A DNA stretch of 64,000 nucleotides, from the NCBI GenBank assembly GCA_965215385.1, contig OZ244059.1, forward strand, positions 310,001-374,000, written 5' to 3'. Both the position numbers and the translations under genes were made by a program. The stretch is from JAPORY01 sp965215385. Lineage in GTDB: Bacteria; Pseudomonadota; Alphaproteobacteria; Rhodobacterales; Rhodobacteraceae. Of the stretch, positions 17,748 to 28,242 are shown in pieces. The notes below the pieces were generated by a model. That model worked only from the letters and a program-made list of their open reading frames with translations, made no database searches and was not told where the DNA came from. The stretch's first letter is position 1; each line of letters starts with the position of its first letter.

Positions 17748-19124
17748 TCAGGAAAATAGGGTCGGTTCTGTTCGCCGCCGATACCGAAGTTTGCACGGCT
17801 CTTTTGGACCCGTGACCCAGCTACCATAATTCGGCAGTGGGAAGGTTTCGGACGCTTCAAAATCGAACTGATCAAGTAGAACCGTCCAAATAATCTTTAG
17901 TTGCATGATCGCGAAATTCTTACCCATGCAGGCATGTTTTCCACCGCCAAATCCGATGAGGGCGTAGTGATGCTGCTTCATTTCGGAAGTTGGCGGTGCG
18001 AATCGGTCGGGATTGAAGCGTTCGGGATCGGCAAAAACTTCAGGTAAGAGATGTGACACGGCCGGTGAAACCATCGCCATCGTTCCTTTCGGCAAAACTT
18101 GTCCTCGATAAACCAAAGGCTCGAGTACCTTACGCACAAGAACAATCAGCGGCGGATGCAAACGCTCGCACTCACGAACCGTATGCTCCATTGAGTTTTG
18201 CTTCTGAACGCCCTCATAGGTGACGGTCCCCGCCGCGCCATAAACATCGGCTGCTTCTTGCCGCAAACGCTCGATAAAATCTGGCGCTCGAGCCATCTCA
18301 ACGCCCATCCAGGCTCCAAGAACGGCGCTCGTATGTTGCCCCGCAAAGAGAACAGTTATGAGCAATCCGATGATTTCATCATCAGTGAGGGCATCACCAC
18401 TCTTGTAGCGGGCATTCATTAACAAAGTCATGAAGTCTTCTGGTATTTCACCAGTCTTGCGACGCTTCTCAATGATTTTGCCAAAGAGCGCCGCAATCTC
18501 CCTTCGGGCGCGGTCACGACTACGATGAGCGCGAATTGGCAGGTTCGGAAAGAAAAACCCAACGACGTTTATCCCGCTCTGCAACTCGTGATAATTCTCC
18601 GCAAAGCCGCTGTCGACACGATCCCGCACCTCCTGTCCAATTAGACAGCGGCTTGCAATCTTGATCGTCAGTTCATTCATCGCAGTCGGGAGGTCGATTT
18701 CGCCGGTGTCCTCTAACTGTTCGGCAAAACGGTGAGATTCTTCGAACATAATATCCACGTAGCGCCGCATTCCTGCTTCTTTTAAAGCGGGGAACAAAAA
18801 CTTCAGCTGCTCGCTCATGATTCGAGGAGAGGCATCGTAGGCGATCCCGCGTCCGAAAATAGGCACGGTAAACTGATAAGCCGTTTTGGCGTCAAGCTGC
18901 TTTTCCGGGGCGCGGAAATAAAAATCGTGCGCATCAGGACCCGTGAATAGTGCGAAATTTATCGGACCCAAACGGAAGCGAAAAAGATCACCGTGCTCAT
19001 GCCATCCGCGACTTAACATCGCTATAGGATCGCTGAGGAATTCTCGTAAATTGCCCAAGAGCGGCCAAGCACCGTTGAGTTTGGGAGCCGGCGCCGAGAT
19101 CTGCGATGGTGCAACATCTACCAT
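17748..19124 (-). CDS. CYP51-like cytochrome P450
   Basis: Soluble cytochrome P450, 458 residues, without a membrane anchor. The haem-ligand loop is FGGGKHACMG with Cys399, the K-helix ExxR is E318–R321, and the I-helix motif is AGQHTSA (261-267). The AGQHTS form, with His before the conserved Thr, together with LHPPLIVLVRKV (322-333) and FGRGIAYD (90-97), is characteristic of the CYP51 (sterol 14-alpha-demethylase) family rather than of general bacterial P450s. CYP51 removes the 14-alpha methyl of lanosterol-type sterols. It follows a Rieske oxygenase gene after 188 bases on the same strand. No ferredoxin or reductase partner and no sterol cyclase gene are in the window, so the substrate could be a host- or environment-derived sterol or another polycyclic compound. 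Confidence 0.85.
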   Translation of the reverse strand: MVDVAPSQISAPAPKLNGAWPLLGNLREFLSDPIAMLSRGWHEHGDLFRFRLGPINFALFTGPDAHDFYFRAPEKQLDAKTAYQFTVPIFGRGIAYDASPRIMSEQLKFLFPALKEAGMRRYVDIMFEESHRFAEQLEDTGEIDLPTAMNELTIKIASRCLIGQEVRDRVDSGFAENYHELQSGINVVGFFFPNLPIRAHRSRDRARREIAALFGKIIEKRRKTGEIPEDFMTLLMNARYKSGDALTDDEIIGLLITVLFAGQHTSAVLGAWMGVEMARAPDFIERLRQEAADVYGAAGTVTYEGVQKQNSMEHTVRECERLHPPLIVLVRKVLEPLVYRGQVLPKGTMAMVSPAVSHLLPEVFADPERFNPDRFAPPTSEMKQHHYALIGFGGGKHACMGKNFAIMQLKIIWTVLLDQFDFEASETFPLPNYGSWVTGPKEPCKLRYRRRTEPTLFS

Positions 19125-19312
19125 GTTATTATCCTGTAATTCTGTTGCGCAACGAGTACTTCTGTTTTTGGGACCGTAATGCTTCGCGTAATAAAGTGTA
19201 TGAAATTGGTGCTATTAGCGGTTCATTTTTACGCGCAAATCAAGATGCCCCCCAAAAGATTCCAATGACAGAGGAGTCCGATTCAGGCTGGAGATGTGCC
19301 CTCGGCCAAAGT

Positions 19313-20425
19313 TTACGCGAGAGCTCGCCCGATCTTGGTTCCTTTACTGAGATGCTCACTCCACTTGCGTACAGTTACCTCCTGAAAGGCTTTTACAACT
19401 GGATTAATTTCGACCGGAAAGGCATCCCAGTGTTTTTCGTAGCCCTCTTGCTCGGCTTCAAGCGCGAAACGATCTTCGCAAAGTAGCGGTCCGATTAAGA
19501 GGCGATTGGCAATTTGCATCACTGCCGTCATGGCAAATCTTGGAATATTTACCGGTACCAAGGGGATCTTTAGTGCCTTAAAGTAAAATAGGAAAAAGAC
19601 TCGTGACCGCCGTTCGTTCATCGGCAATACAAAGAGGTAATGCTTAATGGCATCATCCGTATTAGACCACTGATACGGATACTCATAACAGAGCTTCATG
19701 TGGTTGGTATTGAGCTTCTTATGGTCTACGAACAGACCGGAAATACGCCCGCGTCCTACTCTCGTGTCGTAAGAAAGATGAACATTGTCTCCCAAGGTTT
19801 CGTAGTGCGTGAGCGTAGCATCTTCAAAGGGCTTATAGCGACGATGGAGATGCGCATGGGTAAAGTCACTGACATTGTCAATGATCATTGAATGGTGCGC
19901 GTCCCACTCAAACCGTAGCGGCACACAAGTCCATCGGTCGGGACCTTCAAGTTCAGGAATGTCGGGAATGGGTCGCTGCTCAGCCAGTTCTGGATCACCC
20001 GGAAAGATCCAAACAAGGCCATACCGCACTTTGACCGGATATGTTCGCAGTGCCAGTCGCGGAAAACTCCGATCGCCGTCAAACGGAACCCCGGCCGGGC
20101 GATCTTTACCACCATACTCCCAGCCATGATACTCGCAAACCAAGCGGCAGCCCTCGACATGTCCAAGTGACAACTTCAGTTGGCGATGCGAACATCGGTT
20201 TTCCATTGCTTCAAATTCGCCTTCTTCATTGCGAAAAAGTGCAATGGAGTGTTTCCAGAAAATGATTTCGACAACACTACCAGGTTTGATTCGATCTACC
20301 TGCTCAACTGCATACCAATAGTTAGGATCTAAACCAGCAGCGCGAGTCTGCTGTCGCAGCGTTTTTGCACTTTCAAACGCGGGGGGTGGTATGTCGGGAC
20401 GGCTAGTTTCGGGAGCTGTTTGCAT
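19313..20425 (-). CDS. Rieske [2Fe-2S] oxygenase, alpha subunit type
   Basis: Rieske non-haem iron oxygenase, 370 residues. The Rieske cluster ligands are C78/H80 (CSH) and C97/H100 (CEYH). The mononuclear iron region is N184-V-S-D187-F-T-H190-A-H192-L-H194, with a bridging aspartate and histidines. It resembles the single-component oxygenases that hydroxylate or demethylate, such as those acting on steroids. The ATG at 20425 is chosen because GGAG lies 7 bases before it; a TTG 12 bases upstream has no such site. Its neighbour downstream is a CYP51-like P450. Rieske oxygenases of the SdmA type remove C-4 methyl groups of sterols in Methylococcus, so a joint role in sterol modification is an attractive but unproven idea. 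Confidence 0.85.
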   Translation of the reverse strand: MQTAPETSRPDIPPPAFESAKTLRQQTRAAGLDPNYWYAVEQVDRIKPGSVVEIIFWKHSIALFRNEEGEFEAMENRCSHRQLKLSLGHVEGCRLVCEYHGWEYGGKDRPAGVPFDGDRSFPRLALRTYPVKVRYGLVWIFPGDPELAEQRPIPDIPELEGPDRWTCVPLRFEWDAHHSMIIDNVSDFTHAHLHRRYKPFEDATLTHYETLGDNVHLSYDTRVGRGRISGLFVDHKKLNTNHMKLCYEYPYQWSNTDDAIKHYLFVLPMNERRSRVFFLFYFKALKIPLVPVNIPRFAMTAVMQIANRLLIGPLLCEDRFALEAEQEGYEKHWDAFPVEINPVVKAFQEVTVRKWSEHLSKGTKIGRALA

Positions 20426-20463
20426 ATCAATCTCCAAATCGATCTTCTTCGTTTTCGCAGCCC

Positions 20464-20492
20464 GTGCTCAGTTCTGAGCACACTGCGCAGTG
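20464..20492 (-). promoter_or_regulatory. two palindromes upstream of the Rieske–P450 genes
   Basis: GTGCTCAG-TT-CTGAGCAC (20464-20481) is a perfect 8-base-arm inverted repeat, and it shares a base with the perfect CACTGC/GCAGTG (20481-20492). They end 39 bases upstream of the Rieske ATG. Placement and symmetry suggest operator sites for a dimeric regulator such as a TetR-type protein; no regulator gene is adjacent. Confidence 0.6.
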
Positions 20493-21227
20493 CTAAAATA
20501 TAGTAGGTTTATTGTAGATAAGTAGCTGGTAACATTTCGTTGAACAATATGTCAACAACTTTTGGACAGCTGCGAACAGCATTTGTTGGGCATTGCGTTT
20601 ATTGCGTTGTATTGTGACCACAGTTTGGGGTCGCGTTGTTTTTACAAGTTCGTCCTTCTATAATCCTTCCGAAGTGATGGTCGGAGATTGCTCACATCCG
20701 TACCACCATTGCAGCGGTATTTACGCAGGAGTGGAGTGCGTCGCGATGGTTGAGCGAATTCAACTGTTCGGGGAGAGTAGTATACTATTTTCAAAGGTCT
20801 ACCCATCAAACGGGCGGGGTGTCAGCGTTTAGCTTTGCTCCGACTTTTTGCCGTGCCTTATTGGCAAGTCAGCGCCGCTATTCAACTTCTCACTCACTCG
20901 TACCTTCGATGATTTGCTGGTTCATGTTGGTATGGCGCAGTTCTTGCATCATCAGCCATCGCAAGGTTTCCTAACTTCAGACATCTTGACCTCGGGACCT
21001 TTTTTCCTGCCTCAAAGTGATGCCGTTGAGAGTATTCGATCTTCCACCCGCATTAGGGTCGGCTGGATTTCGAAGGTAATGGAAACGGTATTTTGAGAAT
21101 GACAGGACAATCCTATAACTGAGAACCACATCCTAAAGGTTCACGGCAACCTGAAACACTATAGGACGAAGGATAAGCTTCACCGGGCGAATACGAGAGC
21201 GTGCGAAACGATGAGGGAGCCTTCGTT
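20493..21227. other. intergenic stretch, possible gene remnant
   Basis: About 730 bases between the Rieske promoter region and the restriction-enzyme gene. AT-rich sequence near 20493-20560 probably holds the Rieske promoter (for example TATATT near 20500 on the minus strand). A plus-strand frame at 20848-21096 reads protein-like (SLTRTFDDLLVHVGMAQFLH and HHQPSQGFLTSDILTSGPFF) but begins at a TTG right after a stop codon and has no ribosome site. I read it as a remnant, not a gene; the family is unknown. Confidence 0.35.
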
Positions 21228-21950
21228 TCATCCGGCATCAATCAAGCTCCTTAGTTTTAAACCAAGTTGATCAATTGAAAACCAATTCGGGTCGTGCTTC
21301 ATCAAAACTCGAGGCGTTCTTGGTATTGCGCCGACTTCGTCGGCAATATCCGAAGGCAAACATACACGCCAATCGTCATAAGCACATCGTCGCAACTCTG
21401 CTTCCGTTTCCACGCCGTAGTACGCTTTGAGCCAGTTTAAAGCACTAGTGTTCACAATCAAAGGTAATCCCCGAGATTGCGACTTGCCGCGAAAAATTGA
21501 ATTTGAAACGTTGCAAAGAAGGACGTCAAAATCACCAACGAGGTACCGGTCATTGGTTGCTTTGGTCAGGTGGCTGCGTGACTTATGACACTTGACAGCA
21601 AAATGCGGCACAGGAGTCGTGCGCGTTCCCATGCTGAACTTTCCCCGGACTGCGTTTTTCGTTTCAGCCTTCAAGCGTTTACCAGTCATTCGATAAGTAA
21701 TACTTACATCTTCATCGATTACGCTCGGTTGCGGATTGAGGTTCAACTTGTCAACTGACCAGTCTCGAGGATCAAGTGCCTGACGCAGCACCACTGCTCC
21801 GATGTATTCCGTCGCCTTTCCTCGGATCATCGGCAGAACTTTCTGGTCTTCAAGAATATCAATTAGGTTCTCTTGCGGAATGTTGTAGGTTTCGCAGTAC
21901 TCCCGAATACTATCATAGACACGAAGCGCGTCGTCCGGCTCAGACATCAT
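21228..21950 (-). CDS. probable PD-(D/E)XK restriction endonuclease
   Basis: Unrecognised protein of about 240 residues that overlaps the 3' end of a DNA adenine methyltransferase gene, the usual layout of a type II restriction–modification pair. It contains a plausible PD-(D/E)XK core: acidic D81 in SVIDEDVSITY, then E96-T-K98 in RLKAETKNAVRG, 14 residues apart, with hydrophobic strands around them. The start at 21950 (ATG, next to a second ATG at 21947) gives an 11-base overlap with the methyltransferase; an ATG at 22001 is also possible. Recognition sequence unknown. The endonuclease call depends mainly on context and this motif. Confidence 0.6.
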   Translation of the reverse strand: MMSEPDDALRVYDSIREYCETYNIPQENLIDILEDQKVLPMIRGKATEYIGAVVLRQALDPRDWSVDKLNLNPQPSVIDEDVSITYRMTGKRLKAETKNAVRGKFSMGTRTTPVPHFAVKCHKSRSHLTKATNDRYLVGDFDVLLCNVSNSIFRGKSQSRGLPLIVNTSALNWLKAYYGVETEAELRRCAYDDWRVCLPSDIADEVGAIPRTPRVLMKHDPNWFSIDQLGLKLRSLIDAG

Positions 21951-22818
21951 AATTTCGGATAAACAATTCCCGCCCCTTGTTGCGGCTCCGGGTGAATCCA
22001 TCCTTGAGCTTTAAACCGTTTTTCTGGTCGTCGGTCCTGCTAATTGTATAATTCCACGTTTGGTTACAGACTCCTGCAACCCAATCATATTGATCCCGAA
22101 TGTAAGGATGATCATCGTAAGTTAATAGAAACATGATTCGGTCAGAATTGCGCCTAAGGCACTGCGCTAGGCGAACGTGATCCGCTTGGCTAAAGGTACA
22201 GTTGTAAAACTTTTGTTGGTCAGCAGCGTAGTAGGGCGGATCAATAAAGGAAAAACTACCATCAGGTAGAGAATCAATGACAGTCTCAAAATCCAGTGTT
22301 GTCAACTCTACGCCCTGCAGTCGGTCTGAAACCGTTCGGAGGTGCGGCGGCCAGTTCTCAGGCCGCATCGAATACTTATGCCCATACCCCCAGTAACAAT
22401 TCTCGGCCCGCATGATACCTGAGTAAGACGTGCGATTGAGGTAAAACCACCGCAATGCCCGCGTGAGGTCGCAATGGGGCTGATAATGGTTTTTGTAGAA
22501 ATTATGCTTTTCTTTGGTCGCTGGTATGCCGTTTAGCAGATCAATTAAATCTTCGGCGCGATCCCTAATCTGTCGCAGCGTATTGATGACCTCTTCGTCT
22601 AAGTCATTCAACATCGAAGTTTGCGCAGACTCCTTCGCAAAATAGACACTTGCGCCACCGCAAAATGGTTCAGAATATATCGAATGTTTCGGTATTTCGT
22701 CTAGGATCAAGCGGCGCGCATAAAATTTACCACCCGGATACCGAAAGGGTGAATTTGAACGATTTGAGCGGGGAAGCTGCTTGGGTTGCGTAGTATTAAC
22801 TAGTGCCAACGCGCTCAC
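21940..22818 (-). CDS. D12-class DNA N6-adenine methyltransferase
   Basis: DNA adenine methyltransferase of the D12 (Dam-like) class, 292 residues. The AdoMet motif I region is FRYPGGKFYARRL (25-37) with PFCGGASVYF at 51-60, and the catalytic motif IV is DPPY at 193-196. This order (motif I before IV) is the alpha group. Start is a GTG with GAGGAATT upstream. The next gene on the same strand overlaps it and looks like a restriction endonuclease, so this is best read as the protecting half of a restriction–modification system rather than a housekeeping Dam. Target sequence cannot be read from the protein. Confidence 0.9.
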   Translation of the reverse strand: MSALALVNTTQPKQLPRSNRSNSPFRYPGGKFYARRLILDEIPKHSIYSEPFCGGASVYFAKESAQTSMLNDLDEEVINTLRQIRDRAEDLIDLLNGIPATKEKHNFYKNHYQPHCDLTRALRWFYLNRTSYSGIMRAENCYWGYGHKYSMRPENWPPHLRTVSDRLQGVELTTLDFETVIDSLPDGSFSFIDPPYYAADQQKFYNCTFSQADHVRLAQCLRRNSDRIMFLLTYDDHPYIRDQYDWVAGVCNQTWNYTISRTDDQKNGLKLKDGFTRSRNKGRELFIRNYDV

Positions 22819-23296
22819 GAGATCAATTCCTCACACCGAGTAAAAACTTCTCCCATCTTCCGCGTCATCTCCTCATTTCCAATGAGGCGGCAATACAACA
22901 AGTGTCTACTCTTCTGTACGGTCATTCGGTAGATTTTGTCAATTTCAATAAACTGCCCAGGTTCTGCTGGACGGCGATTGCACCGTGTTGGATGACGTCA
23001 ACTTTTGACGCAGTGCGGCGAGTTGCAGTACCCCTTTTTGCCGCCTTTTTACAACCGGTCCAACCCTTCTCGTTCGCACTAATGAGTTCTCATAAGAGTA
23101 CTGCGAGTTGGGCCGCCTCATAAGTACCAATATTGGCCTCGCGGACAGCCACCCAAAAATTTCCGCCGCGCTGTAATCTGTGATTGATCTTACTGGGCGA
23201 CCCGACCCAGCCGTAACTGCCGCTTCCATCGCTGCGGAAGTTATTTCAATGCAGCAGTCAATTGTATGTTGCCGCATTACTGTTTAATAGACCAAT
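22819..23296. other. intergenic stretch between recA and the restriction–modification genes
   Basis: About 480 bases with open frames on both strands that have no family features and mirror each other. No terminator hairpin with a T-run seen after recA. Confidence 0.5.
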
Positions 23297-24367
23297 CTAG
23301 CTCTTGGTCGCCTCTACCTCCCCCTCCGAACCAGACGCACTGCCGCTACCCAACCCGTGAGCTTCACGAATTTTTGCTTCGATTTCGACCGCGATTTGCT
23401 CGTTCTCTTTCAAGAACTGCTTCGCGTTTTCTCGCCCCTGTCCAATTCGTTCGTCCGAGTATGAGTACCACGCCCCTGATTTCTCCACGACTCCGACCTT
23501 GACACCAAGGTCAAGTAATTCTCCGGTTTTGGAAATTCCCTCACCGTACATGATGTCGAACTCTACCTGTTTGAACGGTGGTGCCACTTTGTTCTTTACG
23601 ACTTTAACCCGTGTTTGATTGCCAATAACCTCGTCGCGGTCCTTGATTGCACCAATTCGACGAATATCAAGTCGCACCGACGAGTAGAATTTTAGCGCGT
23701 TGCCGCCGGTCGTTGTCTCCGGGGAACCAAACATAACGCCGATTTTCATACGAATTTGATTGATAAAAATCACCATACAGTTTGATCGCGAAATGGAACC
23801 CGTAAGCTTGCGCATCGCCTGCGACATAAGACGGGCCTGAACACCGACACTCGAATCCCCCATGTCACCCTCAAGTTCAGACTTCGGGGTCAACGCTGCA
23901 ACCGAGTCGACAACCACTATATTCACAGCACCAGATCGAACCAGCGTGTCAGTAATTTCAAGCGCCTGTTCACCGGTATCAGGTTGTGAAATCAGCAGTT
24001 CATCAATATCGACACCTAGCTTTTGCGCATAGAGTGGATCAAGAGCATGTTCGGCATCAACAAAAGCGCAGATGCCGCCAGATTTTTGTTGTTCGGCGAC
24101 ACACTGCAGCGTTAAGGTCGTTTTTCCAGAACTCTCGGGTCCGTATACTTCAACGATGCGACCCATCGGCAACCCACCGATGCCTAACGCAATATCTAAG
24201 CCAATTGAACCGGTCGAGCTCGCCGCAATTTCTTGTACAGCACTGTCATCGCCTAGCTTCATAATGGATCCCTTGCCGAACTGACGTTCAATCTGGGCAA
24301 GGGCGCTTTCAAGTGCTTTTTGTTTGTCCGAACTATCGTTTGTTTTCATTGTCAGAATATCTGCCAT
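23297..24367 (-). CDS. recA: RecA recombinase
   Basis: Strand-exchange ATPase for homologous recombination and SOS signalling; 356 residues. Walker A is GPESSGKTT (76-84, K82). Other RecA blocks are FVDAEHALDPLYAQKLGVD, VVDSVAALTPKSELEGDMGD (the Walker B/L1 region) and INQIRMKIGVMFGSPETTTGG (in the L2 loop, which contacts DNA). The acidic C-terminal tail (GSEGEVEATKS) is present. The ATG is preceded by AAAGGAACC. In many alphaproteobacteria recA and alaS are close neighbours; here 6.7 kb of other genes separates them. Confidence 0.98.
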   Translation of the reverse strand: MADILTMKTNDSSDKQKALESALAQIERQFGKGSIMKLGDDSAVQEIAASSTGSIGLDIALGIGGLPMGRIVEVYGPESSGKTTLTLQCVAEQQKSGGICAFVDAEHALDPLYAQKLGVDIDELLISQPDTGEQALEITDTLVRSGAVNIVVVDSVAALTPKSELEGDMGDSSVGVQARLMSQAMRKLTGSISRSNCMVIFINQIRMKIGVMFGSPETTTGGNALKFYSSVRLDIRRIGAIKDRDEVIGNQTRVKVVKNKVAPPFKQVEFDIMYGEGISKTGELLDLGVKVGVVEKSGAWYSYSDERIGQGRENAKQFLKENEQIAVEIEAKIREAHGLGSGSASGSEGEVEATKS

Positions 24368-24907
24368 TTTAGGTTCCTTTGTGTTCCTTCATAAGCCAAT
24401 GCGAACAACGAATGTCAATCAATCAATCTGTCTTCGTCTATCACGAATTGGAACGGGCCTGTGTAAATTGCCTACTCGTTCAACGCCAACTCAAAGAGTC
24501 TAATAGAGACGCGGTTTCTCGTTCAGCAAAATAGTTTTTATGTTAGCATATATACTATGTCAAGCAAAAATTTGCGAAAGTGCCATTTTTATCTAAATCA
24601 GCCGTGAAAAGACTCATTTGCGCGAGTTAAAACGCTTCATCTGTCGCGTCGTTGCTCAAAGTCGAACGTCGCATCGGACCGACGGCGGCGAAGCATCCAG
24701 CGTTGATGAAGAATTGCTTGAAGACTTCGCCACGAAGAAGTCAGACGTTTACCCACCGCCGAATTAAAAACTGAAAGCCCGCAAACAATAGTGCTGTCCG
24801 CGCTCACAATAGGAGTAAATGCCACTAGCGCATTACGCGACCTCGGCAATCAGGAGCACTCCCAGCGCAGTGCAACAGGTCATTGCACGAATTAATCGCA
24901 GCTGTCC
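24368..24907. other. recA upstream region with an eroded coding fragment
   Basis: About 540 bases. Positions 24535-24600 are AT-rich and probably include the recA promoter. I found no exact alphaproteobacterial SOS box (GTTC-N7-GTTC or its complement); GTTC copies at 24373 and 24383 are one base too close and overlap the ribosome site. A short plus-strand stretch near 24680-24766 reads SVDEELLEDFATKKSDVY then a stop and looks like the end of a lost gene, too short to name. Confidence 0.4.
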
Positions 24908-26095
24908 TCACGCCAGCGCCGTAAGAATGTCGTCAAGAATGTCCTGAACATCCTCGAGACCGACCGAGATTCGGATTAACCCTGGCGATATCCCTAAGTG
25001 ATTTCGTTGCTCTTGGGTGAGGCGTTGATGTGTTGTCGTCGCTGGGTGTGTCGCGATGGTTCTTGCGTCCCCCAAGTTATTTGAGATTTTCGCAATCTTG
25101 AGGCCGTTTAGGAATCGAAAAGCCCCGTCTTGCCCTCCCGCTACCTCAATTGACAACACTGTTCCGCCTTTCTTCATCATCGCTTTGGCTAACAAAAATT
25201 GCGGATGCGATTCATGTCCCGGATAAATTACCCGCTCTACTCGCTCGTGCTCGGATAAGCTTTGTGCCAGAAAAAGTGCCGTATCAGCCTGCGCGTTAAC
25301 CCTTAAACTTATGGTCTCAAGGCCTTTCAACATCACCCAAGCATTGAATGGCGACATGGCACCGCCGGTGTGCTTCATGAAGGGCTCGACCGCCCCTCGA
25401 ATAAATTCGGTAGTGCCGAGAATCACACCGCCCAAAACGCGTCCCTGCCCATCAATATGCTTGGTTGCCGAATAGATAATCACGTCGGCTCCCTGTTGCA
25501 CTGCATCAGAAAAAACCGGTGTTACAAAAACATTGTCGACAATAACCGTGGCGCCGACCGTGTGCGCCATTGTGGCAACCGTAGCAATGTCAATAACCGC
25601 CAAGGTCGGATTGGCAATTGACTCGCAAAATATAGCTTTGGTCGTTGGACGAATGGCATTCCGCCATTGCTCAAGTTCCGTCCCATCAACGAACGTCACT
25701 TCAACCCCAAATCGAGGTAAGATGTCCTCCAAGACATAAAGGCAGGAGCCAAATAAAGCGCGAGAAGAGACGACATGATCGCCCGCCTGCAACATTGCGA
25801 GCAAGACACCTGATACCGCCGCCATGCCCGAGGCGGTCGCGAATGCGTCCTCCGACCCTTCTATACTCGCAATGCGTTCCTCAAACATTGCAACCGTCGG
25901 ATTGCTATATCGTGCATAAATATATTCGTCGGGTCCTGCGGCAACAAAGCGGGATTCCGCGGTTTCGGCCGAGTCATAAGCAAACCCCTGGGTGAGAAAG
26001 ATCGCCTCACTCATCTCGCCATATTGGCTTCTTTTGGTGCCGCTATGAACCGCCTTCGTTCGTGAATTCCAATCTCTTGCCACCGAACTTTCCAA
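24908..26095 (-). CDS. metZ: O-succinylhomoserine sulfhydrylase
   Basis: Cys/Met metabolism PLP enzyme, 395 residues, that makes homocysteine from O-succinylhomoserine and sulfide in alphaproteobacterial methionine synthesis. The PLP lysine is K212 in IIYSATKHIDGQGR. The N-terminal YARYSNPTVAMFEERIA block, the tyrosine/arginine pair that binds phosphate, and GGAMSPFNAWVMLKGLETI are intact. The N-terminus RTKAVHSGTKRSQYGEMSEA is typical of MetZ. Start is uncertain: TTG at 26095 or GTG at 26083. MetB/MetC-type activities are less likely but cannot be excluded by sequence alone. Confidence 0.9.
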   Translation of the reverse strand: MESSVARDWNSRTKAVHSGTKRSQYGEMSEAIFLTQGFAYDSAETAESRFVAAGPDEYIYARYSNPTVAMFEERIASIEGSEDAFATASGMAAVSGVLLAMLQAGDHVVSSRALFGSCLYVLEDILPRFGVEVTFVDGTELEQWRNAIRPTTKAIFCESIANPTLAVIDIATVATMAHTVGATVIVDNVFVTPVFSDAVQQGADVIIYSATKHIDGQGRVLGGVILGTTEFIRGAVEPFMKHTGGAMSPFNAWVMLKGLETISLRVNAQADTALFLAQSLSEHERVERVIYPGHESHPQFLLAKAMMKKGGTVLSIEVAGGQDGAFRFLNGLKIAKISNNLGDARTIATHPATTTHQRLTQEQRNHLGISPGLIRISVGLEDVQDILDDILTALA

Positions 26096-26556
26096 ACCTC
26101 TTCGTCTACCGGAATTGATTTACCTAACAAGTTTACTTGCCAGCAGACGGAGCGAACCGGCAACCCGCTTATCTAACGTGTCACGTCAGATAAATCACCA
26201 AATTGATCTTGCAGAGTATCCAATTAAGCAACTAATGGTGAACTATCGTACCCAAGACCATCCAACCTTCGGCAAACCGAAACCTATCGAAACTCACCCG
26301 AACCCCGAACCGCGGCGACCCGTTGATAACAATCAAGAGAAACCTATTAGGTTAAAAAATTCCCGCCAGGTTTCGATCAACTCCTAGATACTCAAACAAC
26401 GATAGATCGCTGGGCCGAATCTGCTGACGACAATAGATCAGTCACGCTCTTGATCTTCAATTAACGACCGATCGCCCCCACCCGTCATAGCAAATGCCTC
26501 GCAGTCGTAACGCTACAGCGAACATCAGGAACAACAACAAGCACAGTGGCGAGCCG
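26096..26556. other. intergenic stretch between lpdA and metZ
   Basis: About 460 bases. An open plus-strand frame at 26115-26387 starts at TTG without a ribosome site and has low-complexity, proline-rich content, so I do not call it. No other structure seen. Confidence 0.45.
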
Positions 26557-27951
<1,395 letters not shown>

Positions 27952-28242
27952 TCCACCTATTTCCTTCTTTCTCGCAATGGTCTGTTTTCGTTTGGAACGC
28001 GCTAACATATCTGATTGCAACCGACTAGCGGCCATAACCTTGCCTAGATCAAACCGTACAACAGTTAAATTGTCACCAAACTCATTGCGGGCGTTGTCGA
28101 TGAGGGTATCATTGAGTCTGGCATAACTCAACTGCAATAGCAGGACGCCCAATCAAAGGTAAATGCTGCAAATGCCAGCGCATTTCCTTGGACAACTATT
28201 GTGCTTGTTAGAGGGATCAAAATTGATACCCAGAAGCGCAAC

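Noticed and set aside
21940..22818. Methyltransferase as housekeeping Dam or CcrM
   Set aside because: CcrM has a different architecture, and the overlapping endonuclease-like gene favours a restriction–modification role.
24368..24600. Possible SOS box upstream of recA
   Set aside because: The only close pair of GTTC repeats (24373 and 24383) has a 6-base spacer instead of 7 and overlaps the ribosome site. No exact GTTC-N7-GTTC or GAAC-N7-GAAC was found by eye.
26115..26387. 90-codon frame divergent from metZ
   Set aside because: TTG start without ribosome site, proline-rich low-information content, no family features.
27952..28152. 67-codon N-terminal extension of lpdA
   Set aside because: A strong ribosome site and the family start agree on ATG 27951. 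The extension matches nothing I know and is most likely chance openness.
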